Below, piece by piece: positions 56,830-64,000 of a DNA stretch of 64,000 nt. The notes below the pieces were generated by a model, which saw nothing but the letters and a program-made list of their open reading frames with translations, did no database searches and was not told the origin of the DNA. Source of the stretch: an uncultured Robinsoniella sp. (lineage in GTDB: Bacteria; Bacillota; Clostridia; Lachnospirales; Lachnospiraceae); the NCBI GenBank assembly GCA_900540475.1, contig UQGG01000004.1, forward strand, positions 124,001-188,000, written 5' to 3'. Position 1 is the first letter of the stretch. Each line of letters opens with the position of its first letter. Position numbers and translations under genes: made by a program.

Positions 56830-56925
56830 GATGTACCTCCTTGATAATTTGCGTTGCTCTTATTGTACTGCTAAGTTAGTGAAACATCAAGGTACATTTG
56901 TTTAACATTCATTAACTCTTATTCC

Positions 56926-58143
56926 TTAGCTTATCTTGTCATAAACAGACGGAAAGACCTCCAGGCTCCTCTTTAAAATCCCCTGAATCTGCGCTATAAA
57001 CATCCCATAATTTGTAATCGGTACCCTTGCATCTTCGGCACATTGTATCCGATACTTCATCTCTCTTTCATTGAGTGTACAGCCGCCGCAGTGTATAATC
57101 AGTTTATACTTTGATAAATCGGAGGGAAATTCCACACCGCTTGTAAACTCCAGATGAATCGCTGCACTCGTATATTGTTTCAGCCAGGCAGGTATTTTAA
57201 CAGTTCCGATATCATTGCACTGCCGATGGTGGGTGCAGCCCTCTGATATGAGCACCGTATCCCCATCTTTTAATTTGTCTATTGCAGCCACTCCTTCCAC
57301 CAGGGTTTTCAGATTTCCTTTATGCCTTGCAAACAATATGGAAAATGAAGTGAGCAGAACATCCCGGGGGGTGTCTTTGGCAGCCTGTTTAAATGCCTGG
57401 CTGTCTGTGATGACAATCTTGGGCGGCTGCGCCAGTTTCTTCAGTGCAGCCGCCAGATCCACATCCTGAACCACAAGCGCTGATGCCCTTGCCTCCAGGA
57501 TATCCCGGATGGTCTGCTGCTGGGGCAGAATCAACCGCCCTTTCGGCGCCGCTTTATCAACCGGCACTACCAGCACCGCCAGATCCAGCGGTTCCAGCAG
57601 ATCCTGTACAATGGGGATTTCTGGCTTATCATGAGGTGCCTGGCTTGCAATGAGCTCTTTTAATTCGTAAATATTCTGACCGGTAACCGCGCTGACTGCA
57701 ATATAATTGGACCGCCCCATGCACAGTTTTTCTATTTCCTCCCGTGAAAGGCTTTCCGCCTTATTAAAGGCTACTACATAAGCAATCTGTTTCTCTTCAA
57801 TCTTATTAATCAGGGCATAGTCCTGACTGGTCATGCCAAGGGATGCATCTACCACCAAAACTGCAATATCTGTTTTATTCAGAACCTGGTAACTTTTTTG
57901 AACCCGCAGAGCACCAAGCTCTCCCTCGTCATCAATTCCCGGCGTATCGATCATTACAACAGGTCCCAGGGGCAGCAGTTCCATTGCCTTCGATACGGGA
58001 TCTGTGGTAGTTCCTTTTACATCTGATACGATTGCCAGACTCTGACCGGTAATCCCGTTAATCACACTGGATTTCCCTGCATTTCTTCTCCCAAAAATCC
58101 CAATATGCACCCGGTCAGCCGAAGGTGTACTGTTTAATCCCAT
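56926..58143 (-). CDS. hydF: [FeFe] hydrogenase H-cluster maturation GTPase HydF
   Basis: 405 residues in three domains. The N-terminal GTPase has G1 FGRRNAGKSSVING, G3 VMIDTPGIDDEGE and an NKAE-type G4 in VAFNKAES. A dimerisation domain follows (about 175-265). The C-terminal Fe-S domain has ligand motifs SEGCTHHRQCNDIG and LIIHCGGCTLNERE. HydF is the scaffold that assembles the diiron subcluster from HydE and HydG products and delivers it to the hydrogenase. GAGGAGG precedes the ATG. Confidence 0.95.
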   Translation of the reverse strand: MGLNSTPSADRVHIGIFGRRNAGKSSVINGITGQSLAIVSDVKGTTTDPVSKAMELLPLGPVVMIDTPGIDDEGELGALRVQKSYQVLNKTDIAVLVVDASLGMTSQDYALINKIEEKQIAYVVAFNKAESLSREEIEKLCMGRSNYIAVSAVTGQNIYELKELIASQAPHDKPEIPIVQDLLEPLDLAVLVVPVDKAAPKGRLILPQQQTIRDILEARASALVVQDVDLAAALKKLAQPPKIVITDSQAFKQAAKDTPRDVLLTSFSILFARHKGNLKTLVEGVAAIDKLKDGDTVLISEGCTHHRQCNDIGTVKIPAWLKQYTSAAIHLEFTSGVEFPSDLSKYKLIIHCGGCTLNEREMKYRIQCAEDARVPITNYGMFIAQIQGILKRSLEVFPSVYDKIS

Positions 58144-58169
58144 ATTGTCCTCCTCACCTTTATCTTAAT

Positions 58170-58207
58170 CTAGTGCCGCCCGGCGTAAATACGCTGGGAG
58201 GCACTAG
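58170..58207. other. Intercistronic palindrome between hydG and hydF
   Basis: CTAGTGCC (58170-58177) pairs with GGCACTAG (58200-58207), with an inner CGGCGT/ACGCTG stem around AAAT. No T-run is present. It is probably an mRNA-stabilising or processing hairpin in the 108-bp gap. Confidence 0.6.
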
Positions 58208-58251
58208 TCATACCACCAATTCTATTAATTTTCTTCGTTCCATCCCCTGGA

Positions 58252-59670
58252 TTAAAACCGGAAATCACGTTTACCTTCTTCAATTTCATCCAGATTCCGG
58301 CATAAGATTTCCCTGATTTTTTCCTTAGGTACATTTCCAATCTCACTTTCGATCAGCTTATACCCCAGGCTCCTGGTGTCTTCCGATGCATAATCCAGCA
58401 GATACTCTTTTAGAGTCATCAGTGCATTGGGATGACAGCAGTTTTGTATCTGCCCGCTCTTGCACAGGCTCATAAACCGGTCTCCGGTTCTGCCCTCTCT
58501 ATAACAGGCGGTACAGAAACTCGGTATATAACCCAGCCGCATCAGCCAGTTTACCACTTCATCCAGAGTACGATTGTCACTCACGTCAAACTGGGATGAA
58601 TTGTCCTCCTCTTCCTCCGGATGGTCATAGCCTCCTACGCTGGTTCTGGATGCCCCGCTGATCTGTGAAATTCCCAGATGGAGCACTTTCTCCCTGCATT
58701 TCTGGCTCTCTCTGGTGGAGACAATCATGCCGGTATAAGGAACACTGATCCGGATACAGGCAACCAGTTTTGCAAAGGTCTCATCATCTATGCCGTTGTC
58801 AAAAGCATTCGGATCTATATCATCTGCATGACGGATCCTGGGCACACTGATGGTATGCGGTCCAACCCCATGCACTGCTTCCAGATGCTCCGCATGCATT
58901 AACAGCCCTACAAATTCATAGCGGAACAGTTCCAGTCCAAAGAGCACCCCGATTCCTACATCATCAATGCCGCCTTCCATGGCACGGTCCATCGCTTCCG
59001 TGTGATAAGTATAATTGTGTTTCGGTCCTGTTGGATGCAGTTTCTCGTAACTTTCTTTATGGTAAGTCTCCTGGAATAATATATAGGTTCCGATTCCGGC
59101 GTCTTTTAATTTGCGGTAATTTTCTACGGTGGTAGCGGCAATATTTACATTGACCCGGCGGATTTCCCCGTTTTTATGTTTGATACTGTAAATTGTCTTA
59201 ATACTCTCCAGCACATATTCAATTGGACAGTTTACCGGATCTTCCCCGGTTTCCAATGCCAGACGTTTGTGACCCATATCCTGCAGTGCCACAACCTCTT
59301 TCACAATCTCTTCCTGGGAAAGCTGTTTTCTTGCAATATGTTTATTCTTAGCATGATACGGACAGTAGACACAGCCGTTCACACAGTAATTTGACAGATA
59401 CAGCGGTGCAAACATAACGATGCGGTTGCCGTAAAAATCCTTCTTAATCTGTTCCGCCAAAGCATAGATTTCCTGATTCTTTTCCTCAATGTCACAATCC
59501 AGTAACAGAATGGCTTCTCTGTGGGTCAGACCCTTCCTGAGCTTCGCTTTTTCAATTACTTCGTTTATAAGTTTTTCATTGTGCTTATTTGCCTCTGCGT
59601 AGACAAGTGTATCTAAAATTTCCTGATGGCTGATAAATTCTTCTGCTTTTAAAGATTTTACATCATACAT
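58252..59670 (-). CDS. hydG: [FeFe] hydrogenase H-cluster radical SAM maturase HydG
   Basis: 472 residues. Radical-SAM cluster CxxxCxxC in NYCVNGCVYCPYHAKN (about 88-103), TIM-barrel motifs ALETGEDPVNCPIEYVLES and YILFQETYHKESYEKLHP, and the C-terminal auxiliary-cluster cysteines in FCTACYREGRTGDRFMSLC followed by QNCCHPNALMTL. HydG cleaves tyrosine and makes the CO and CN ligands bound to an Fe(Cys) synthon. AGAAGG precedes the ATG. It is co-oriented with hydE and hydF. Confidence 0.95.
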   Translation of the reverse strand: MYDVKSLKAEEFISHQEILDTLVYAEANKHNEKLINEVIEKAKLRKGLTHREAILLLDCDIEEKNQEIYALAEQIKKDFYGNRIVMFAPLYLSNYCVNGCVYCPYHAKNKHIARKQLSQEEIVKEVVALQDMGHKRLALETGEDPVNCPIEYVLESIKTIYSIKHKNGEIRRVNVNIAATTVENYRKLKDAGIGTYILFQETYHKESYEKLHPTGPKHNYTYHTEAMDRAMEGGIDDVGIGVLFGLELFRYEFVGLLMHAEHLEAVHGVGPHTISVPRIRHADDIDPNAFDNGIDDETFAKLVACIRISVPYTGMIVSTRESQKCREKVLHLGISQISGASRTSVGGYDHPEEEEDNSSQFDVSDNRTLDEVVNWLMRLGYIPSFCTACYREGRTGDRFMSLCKSGQIQNCCHPNALMTLKEYLLDYASEDTRSLGYKLIESEIGNVPKEKIREILCRNLDEIEEGKRDFRF

Positions 59671-59741
59671 AATTTAACCTTCTCTCTTGTTTTCTATGGT
59701 ATTTTAGTATCTATTCCCTTTTAACTGACTGATATTTTCTA

Positions 59742-60812
59742 TCAAAAATCCATTCGAAAATCCACATTGTCTCCTCTGGACACTGCTACGCTGTAGCCAA
59801 TGGAATTCATTCTGCGCTCCATGCACTGCCTGCATTCAGCCGCTTCATCACCGGTACAGATTTTATTGTCATAAAGGAGATATTTATCCCGGACCCCCTG
59901 GGGTGAGAGATTGGGCATTACCACATTTGCTCCTGCCAGTATCCCCATCTCCCTTCCCTTTGGATGAATCGTCCCCAGGGCTGTGGTTGACGGCAGCAGA
60001 GCCTTTGGCAGCATCAGCCTTAAAAGTCCCAGCATAAACAGTGTCAGATCCAGCGTCCCGCTTCTTTCTTTGGCAAAAGGTGTATCGTGATGGGAAATAA
60101 ACGGTCCGATTCCTACCATCTGGGGCTGCAGTTCTTTCAAAAACAGCATATCCTCAGCCAGATTTTCGGCAGTCTGATAAGGAGAGCCAACCATAAAACC
60201 GCTTCCCACCTGATATCCGATCTTCTTCAGATCATACAGGCATTTCTTACGGGCTGCCCCGGATAACTTTGGCGGGTGCAGCCTGGCATAATGTTCCTCA
60301 TTGGCAGTCTCGTGGCGCAGCAGATAACGGTCCGCCCCTGCATCAAAGAACAATTTGTAACTCTCATAAGATCTTTCCCCTACCGACAGGGTAATGGCGC
60401 AGTCCGGGTATTGATTACGTATGCTGCTAACGATATCCGCCAGCCGTTCATCGGTATAATAGCTATCCTCTCCGCCCTGGAGTACAAATGTCCGAAACCC
60501 CAGCCGGTATCCCGTTTCACAGCATCCTAAAATCTCATCTTTACTCAGTCTGTAACGAATGGCATTCTTATTCCCGCTGCGGATGCCGCAGTAATAGCAG
60601 TCATTCTTACAGTAATTAGTAAATTCAATCAGCCCCCGGATATAGACATCATGGTTATAATATCTGGTTCTGATCTGTCTTGCTTTTTCAAAAAGATAAT
60701 CGCTGACCTCCTGGTCATAATTTAAAATCAAATAAGTAAATTCTTCCGGCTCCAGCATCTGACAGACAGCAAGCCGGTCAATATAATCTCTGCAAATTCT
60801 TCTGTGTTCCAT
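59742..60812 (-). CDS. hydE: [FeFe] hydrogenase H-cluster radical SAM maturase HydE
   Basis: 356 residues. Radical-SAM motif EFTNYCKNDCYYCGIRSGN (CxxxCxxC, about residues 60-78), FVLQGGEDSYYTDERLADIV, RYLLRHETANEEHYARLHPP, GSGFMVGSPYQTAENLAEDM and MVGIGPFISHHDTPF are all HydE hallmarks. HydE processes the Fe synthon from HydG toward the dithiomethylamine-bridged diiron unit. It follows the TM1266 gene by 90 bp on the same strand and precedes hydG. Confidence 0.95.
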   Translation of the reverse strand: MEHRRICRDYIDRLAVCQMLEPEEFTYLILNYDQEVSDYLFEKARQIRTRYYNHDVYIRGLIEFTNYCKNDCYYCGIRSGNKNAIRYRLSKDEILGCCETGYRLGFRTFVLQGGEDSYYTDERLADIVSSIRNQYPDCAITLSVGERSYESYKLFFDAGADRYLLRHETANEEHYARLHPPKLSGAARKKCLYDLKKIGYQVGSGFMVGSPYQTAENLAEDMLFLKELQPQMVGIGPFISHHDTPFAKERSGTLDLTLFMLGLLRLMLPKALLPSTTALGTIHPKGREMGILAGANVVMPNLSPQGVRDKYLLYDNKICTGDEAAECRQCMERRMNSIGYSVAVSRGDNVDFRMDF

Positions 60813-60902
60813 AAGTTCTTTTTATCCACCCCCGTAATCAGATTTTTAATTCCAATGCACTTGAACGTATTTGAAATTTCACCGCCAGCCCCCAGAGCAT
60901 CT

Positions 60903-61160
60903 TCACTTTGCCCGCAGCTCACGTGAGTAAACGGTCTTCGTACTTACACCGTTTAACATTCCCAGTTTACCTGACAGCGCACTGATTGCATCCTGTGGAG
61001 CATCCAGAATAACGCTGATAATCGAAACTTCTTTCGGACGGTAAGGCACTCCCATCCTTCCAACCACATATTCGGCATATTGGTGAAGCAGACGATTCAC
61101 TTCTTCCGCCGCCCCGTTGTCTTCTACAATAATTGCAATTACGGCAATTCTTGTGTCCAT
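60903..61160 (-). CDS. TM1266 family putative regulator of the iron-only hydrogenase system
   Basis: 85 residues from ATG 61160 with AAAGGA 8 nt upstream. Ferredoxin-like ACT/NikR-type small domain: TRIAVIAIIVEDNGAAEEVNR, YVVGRMGVPYRPKEVSIISV, LSGKLGMLNGVSTKTVYS. TM1266 proteins are found almost only beside hydrogenase maturation genes. A regulatory role is assumed, but neither ligand nor target is established to my knowledge. It is the first gene after the structured leader at 61194-61338, so it heads the hydE-hydG-hydF unit. Confidence 0.93.
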   Translation of the reverse strand: MDTRIAVIAIIVEDNGAAEEVNRLLHQYAEYVVGRMGVPYRPKEVSIISVILDAPQDAISALSGKLGMLNGVSTKTVYSRELRAK

Positions 61161-61193
61161 CCTGCACATCCTTTCCAAAACTATATTTTTCCC

Positions 61194-61338
61194 CACAAAA
61201 AAACCGGTACTGATAACAGCACCGGCATTTGAGCATGTATAACAAATACACACTGCCGGAAACTGCTGTCCCGCCAGTGTTTACATTTTGTCTTAATGGC
61301 CCTTTCCCCTCAGGTGCTGCCCTTTGGAGTTTGGAGAT
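61194..61338 (-). ncRNA. Candidate attenuator/riboswitch leader of the hydrogenase maturation operon
   Basis: On the minus strand the leader ends in an intrinsic terminator, 34 nt before the TM1266 ATG. GCCGGTGCTG (complement of 61217-61226) pairs with CAGTACCGG (complement of 61204-61212), followed by seven Ts. The terminator's left arm has two other exact partners upstream: CAGCACC (complement of 61313-61319) against GGTGCTG, and CCGGCA (complement of 61254-61259) against TGCCGG. Within the second lies a TGTAT/ATACA hairpin. Mutually exclusive pairings of this kind are the mark of transcription attenuation. The sequence does not match a riboswitch class I know. Confidence 0.6.
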
Positions 61339-61344
61339 ATGGTA

Positions 61345-61373
61345 ATTATAACACGTGAATTCTTCATTCACAA
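61345..61373 (-). promoter_or_regulatory. Promoter of the hydrogenase maturation operon with internal palindrome
   Basis: On the minus strand TTGTGA (complement of 61368-61373), a 17-nt spacer and TATAAT (complement of 61345-61350). Between them GTGAAT-GAAGA-ATTCAC forms a perfect 6-bp inverted repeat overlapping the -35, a likely operator. Its spacing is 3 nt longer than the Rex consensus. Confidence 0.75.
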
Positions 61374-61388
61374 GAAAAAGTTCCCTTT

Positions 61389-62825
61389 TCACCACTTCCA
61401 CGTAGATGGAACAAATAAAATCAGCATTGGCAATAATTCCAGCCTTCCCGCCAGCATATCAAAAGACATCACAAGCTTGGAGAGATCAGAAAAAGCCGCA
61501 TAATTCCCGGTAGGTCCTACGATACCCAGTCCCGGACCTACATTATTTAAGGTTGCCGCTATCGCAGTAAAGTTTGTGGTCATATCCATGTTATCCAGGG
61601 AAATAATCATCAGTGAGATCACAAAAATAACGGCATAGATCACAAGAAATGCATTGACGGAACGTACCACATCATGTTCCACCAGCCTTCCGTCTATCTT
61701 AACCTTTTTAATGCTCCTTGGATGGGAAATCATCGTGATTTCCTTTTTCACACCTTTGAACAAAATAATAATACGAGATACTTTAATTCCCCCTCCGGTA
61801 CTGCCTGCACAGGCTCCAATAAACATCAGCAGCACCAGTATGGTCCTTGCGATCTCCGGCCATGCCTCATAATCTACCGTAGCATATCCGGTAGTCGTAA
61901 TGATAGACCCTACCTGGAATGCGCTTTGATGTAATGCCATAAAAAAGGATGGGAACATATCTCGTACACTGAAAGCGATCACAAGTACAGACGTCCCGAT
62001 AATTCCAAGATATGCCCACATTTCACCGGTACGCAGCGCTTCTTTGGGCCGCTTAATCAAAAACAGATAGTATACGTGAAAATTGATTCCGAACATAATC
62101 ATAAACACCGTAACAACTCCCTGCAGATAGGTGGAGTAACCGGCAATACTGTCATTTTTAATGGCAAAACCACCGGTACCTGCCGTACCAAACGCAATAG
62201 TCAGAGAATCAAACAGCGGCATCCCTCCAACGAGAAGGAATACAATCTCCACCACCGTCATTCCCAGATAAATGCCATATAAAATCATTGCTGTGGTACG
62301 CACCTTGGGCACCAGTTTGTTCACTGAAGGCCCCGGCGATTCGGCTCTCATCAAATGAATGCCGGAATCACTTTTTGTTGGGATAATTGCCAATATAAAT
62401 ACCAGCACCCCCATACCGCCCACCCAATGGGTGAAGCTTCGCCAGAACAGCGCTGTCTGAGACAGCCCCTCCACATTGGTTAAAATACTTGCACCAGTTG
62501 TGGTAAATCCCGAAACAGTTTCAAAAAATGCGTCTGTCATGGATGGAATTTCTCCTGATATAACAAATGGTACCGCACCAAAAATACTTAATATAATCCA
62601 GCTTAAAGCCACAGTCACAAGACCTTCTTTTGCAAACATAGTCCTGTCTTTTGGTTTCTTAAATGTCATGGTAAAACCGAATGCTGCACACAGCAGCATA
62701 ATAGCAGCATAAGAAAATCCGCTTTTTTCCTTATATATAATAGATACAATGCATGGGAGTGCCAGAAAGATTGCTTCAAAATAGCAGATATACCCCAACA
62801 TGTACCTAATCATTGCGTAATTCAT
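61389..62825 (-). CDS. trkH: Potassium uptake protein TrkH (membrane subunit)
   Basis: 478 residues with the four pore-loop repeats of the Trk/Ktr/HKT superfamily. Selectivity-filter glycines appear in TVSGFTTTGASIL, FGTAGTGGFAIKN, ITTTGYATVDYE and ATLNNVGPGLGIVG. Membrane helices surround each. It conducts K+ under control of the cytosolic TrkA ring, whose gene is just upstream on the same strand (58 bp). GGAGGGA precedes the ATG. It ends 16 bp before the -35 of the hydrogenase maturation promoter, with no terminator visible between. Confidence 0.95.
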   Translation of the reverse strand: MNYAMIRYMLGYICYFEAIFLALPCIVSIIYKEKSGFSYAAIMLLCAAFGFTMTFKKPKDRTMFAKEGLVTVALSWIILSIFGAVPFVISGEIPSMTDAFFETVSGFTTTGASILTNVEGLSQTALFWRSFTHWVGGMGVLVFILAIIPTKSDSGIHLMRAESPGPSVNKLVPKVRTTAMILYGIYLGMTVVEIVFLLVGGMPLFDSLTIAFGTAGTGGFAIKNDSIAGYSTYLQGVVTVFMIMFGINFHVYYLFLIKRPKEALRTGEMWAYLGIIGTSVLVIAFSVRDMFPSFFMALHQSAFQVGSIITTTGYATVDYEAWPEIARTILVLLMFIGACAGSTGGGIKVSRIIILFKGVKKEITMISHPRSIKKVKIDGRLVEHDVVRSVNAFLVIYAVIFVISLMIISLDNMDMTTNFTAIAATLNNVGPGLGIVGPTGNYAAFSDLSKLVMSFDMLAGRLELLPMLILFVPSTWKW

Positions 62826-62883
62826 AGTTCCCTCCGCGCCGCATTTTCAGCAGCCCAAGAGCGTACACGCTCTATACCTTTCT

Positions 62884-64000
62884 TTAGTTCTTTAAAATAT
62901 CGCTGATGTCATTCAGCCCTGTATTTGTAGTAACGATCACAACCGTATCTCCCATTTTAATTACATCTTTTCCTTTTGGGATAATGATCTGCCCATTTCT
63001 GTGAATGCAGGCAATTAATAGGCCGTTTTTCAGTTCCAGTTCTTCTAAGGATATATTTAAAAGAGGGGCATTGTCCTTAATAATAAATTCCAGTGCCTCT
63101 ACTTTATTTCCAACCAGCCGGTAAAGCGTCTCTACATTGCTGCCAATAGAATTCTTCATTGCCCGGACAAAACGGATGATGCTTTCAGACGTCACGTATT
63201 TTGGATAAACAACGCTGTCTAGATCCAGTCCGTCAATTACTTCATCAAAATTAATGCTGTTGATCTTCGTTACCGTTTTCATTTCACCTTTACTTCTGGC
63301 AAACAGCGACAATACGATATTTACTTCATCCAGATTGGTAAGCGCGATAAAAGCATCCATACGGGAAAGCCCCTCTTCCAGCAGTAAATTCTGGTTGATG
63401 CCATCCCCATGGATAATCGTTGCTTTGGGAATCAATTCACTGAGCACCTCACACCTGTCACGGCTTTTTTCCACTATCTCCACATCAATTCCCATGCGGA
63501 TCAGCTGATTTGCCAGATAATAGGCTATGGATCCTCCACCTACGATCATTGCTGTATGTGCTCGATTTGTCCCTACTTTAATATGTTTAAAGAAATTATT
63601 TGACAATTTGGGCGGTGCAACAATGGATACAATATCCTTTTCATGCAGTTCAAAAGTACCTGTTGGAATAATAACCTCGTCTTTACGCTCTACCATACAC
63701 ACCAGAACATCACAGCGTAATTTCGTCGATATTTCCCTCACTTCCATATTATGTAAAACAGAACCTTCACGGATCTTAAACTTCAGCAATTCCACCCTGC
63801 CTTTTGCAAAGGGCTCAATCTTAATTGCCGATGGAAATCTCATAACCCGTGCAATTTCCATTGCAGCTTCATACTCGGGATTAATAACCATTGCAAGTCC
63901 CAGTTCTTCCTTAATAAACCGAATTTCATGATTGTATTCCGGATTTCTTACTCTGGCTATCGTCTGGCAGTTACCCGCCTTTTTGGAAATCAAACAGCAA
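62884..64000 (-). CDS. trkA: Trk potassium channel regulatory subunit TrkA (N-terminus outside the window)
   Basis: The frame is open to the window edge. The first ~85 residues of a normal TrkA (about 450 aa) are missing, so an internal Met at 63993 is not the true start. Visible parts: the end of the first Rossmann domain (NCQTIARVRNPEYNHEI, LGLAMVINPEYEAAMEIARV), the first RCK_C domain, the second NAD-binding domain (AMIVGGGSIAYYLANQLIRM, IVEKSRDRCEVLSELIPKAT, IHGDGINQNLLLEEG), and the second RCK_C domain ending TNTGLNDISDILKN. It gates TrkH in response to nucleotides. Confidence 0.95.
   Translation of the reverse strand, partial: CCLISKKAGNCQTIARVRNPEYNHEIRFIKEELGLAMVINPEYEAAMEIARVMRFPSAIKIEPFAKGRVELLKFKIREGSVLHNMEVREISTKLRCDVLVCMVERKDEVIIPTGTFELHEKDIVSIVAPPKLSNNFFKHIKVGTNRAHTAMIVGGGSIAYYLANQLIRMGIDVEIVEKSRDRCEVLSELIPKATIIHGDGINQNLLLEEGLSRMDAFIALTNLDEVNIVLSLFARSKGEMKTVTKINSINFDEVIDGLDLDSVVYPKYVTSESIIRFVRAMKNSIGSNVETLYRLVGNKVEALEFIIKDNAPLLNISLEELELKNGLLIACIHRNGQIIIPKGKDVIKMGDTVVIVTTNTGLNDISDILKN

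Noticed and set aside
61351..61373. Possible Rex (NADH-sensing) operator over the hydrogenase maturation promoter
   Set aside because: The half-sites GTGAA and TTCAC fit, but the spacing is 7 nt instead of 4; kept only as an unnamed palindrome.

Overview
The window reads as chromosome of an anaerobic Firmicute of the class Clostridia, most likely a Lachnospiraceae gut or plant-fibre degrader. The reasons are the Gram-positive replicative polymerase PolC, AAGGAGG-type ribosome binding sites, lipoprotein substrate-binding proteins, the TM1266-HydE-HydG-HydF hydrogenase maturation set, and a locus for rhamnogalacturonan-I. No rRNA, tRNA, CRISPR array or complete insertion sequence was seen.

Layout. 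1-5251: a peptidase fragment, YqeG phosphatase, a patatin lipase, an AlaA-type aminotransferase, a DapF homologue in which both catalytic cysteines are serine, and a divergent AraC regulator with a direct-repeat operator candidate. 5278-10957: polC and ispG. 11086-27011: a rhamnogalacturonan-I utilisation locus. It holds a six-gene minus-strand operon (two permeases, binding lipoprotein, GH105, leaderless acetylesterase with SLH-like tail, GH112 phosphorylase), a divergent AraC regulator, and a giant secreted acetylesterase-PL11 lyase. A 24-nt sequence motif is shared upstream of the operon and of the lyase. The inferred route is outside cleavage and deacetylation, import, then removal of the unsaturated uronate, deacetylation and phosphorolysis in the cytosol.

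27197-31968: an AT-rich RloA/RloB (AbiL-type) defence pair, then a YtrA-type GntR regulator with an ABC-2 exporter, its promoter overlapped by a perfect inverted repeat. 32002-35556: ilvE, folA, thyA and an oxidoreductase. 35637-40000: an MBOAT/DHHW pair divergent from a membrane-anchored SGNH protein and a lipoprotein, probably for O-acylation of a surface polymer. 40127-45458: a five-gene peptide/nickel-type ABC importer.

45842-54281: a polymorphic-toxin locus. A 1781-residue secreted RHS/YD-repeat protein carries a C-terminal toxin and is followed by its immunity gene. Next comes a headless duplicate of the RHS core (about 0.87 kb almost identical) with a different toxin tip and an Imm53-type immunity gene, then a broken third tip and another immunity candidate. 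This is a toxin-tip cassette array, the most dynamic part of the window.

54412-58143: an AEC transporter, a PepV dipeptidase and HydF. 58252-61160: HydG, HydE and TM1266. The maturation genes sit behind a promoter with a palindrome and a roughly 175-nt leader. That leader ends in an intrinsic terminator with two competing upstream pairing partners, so it is a candidate attenuator or riboswitch. 61389-64000: the potassium uptake pair TrkH/TrkA, with trkA running off the end.
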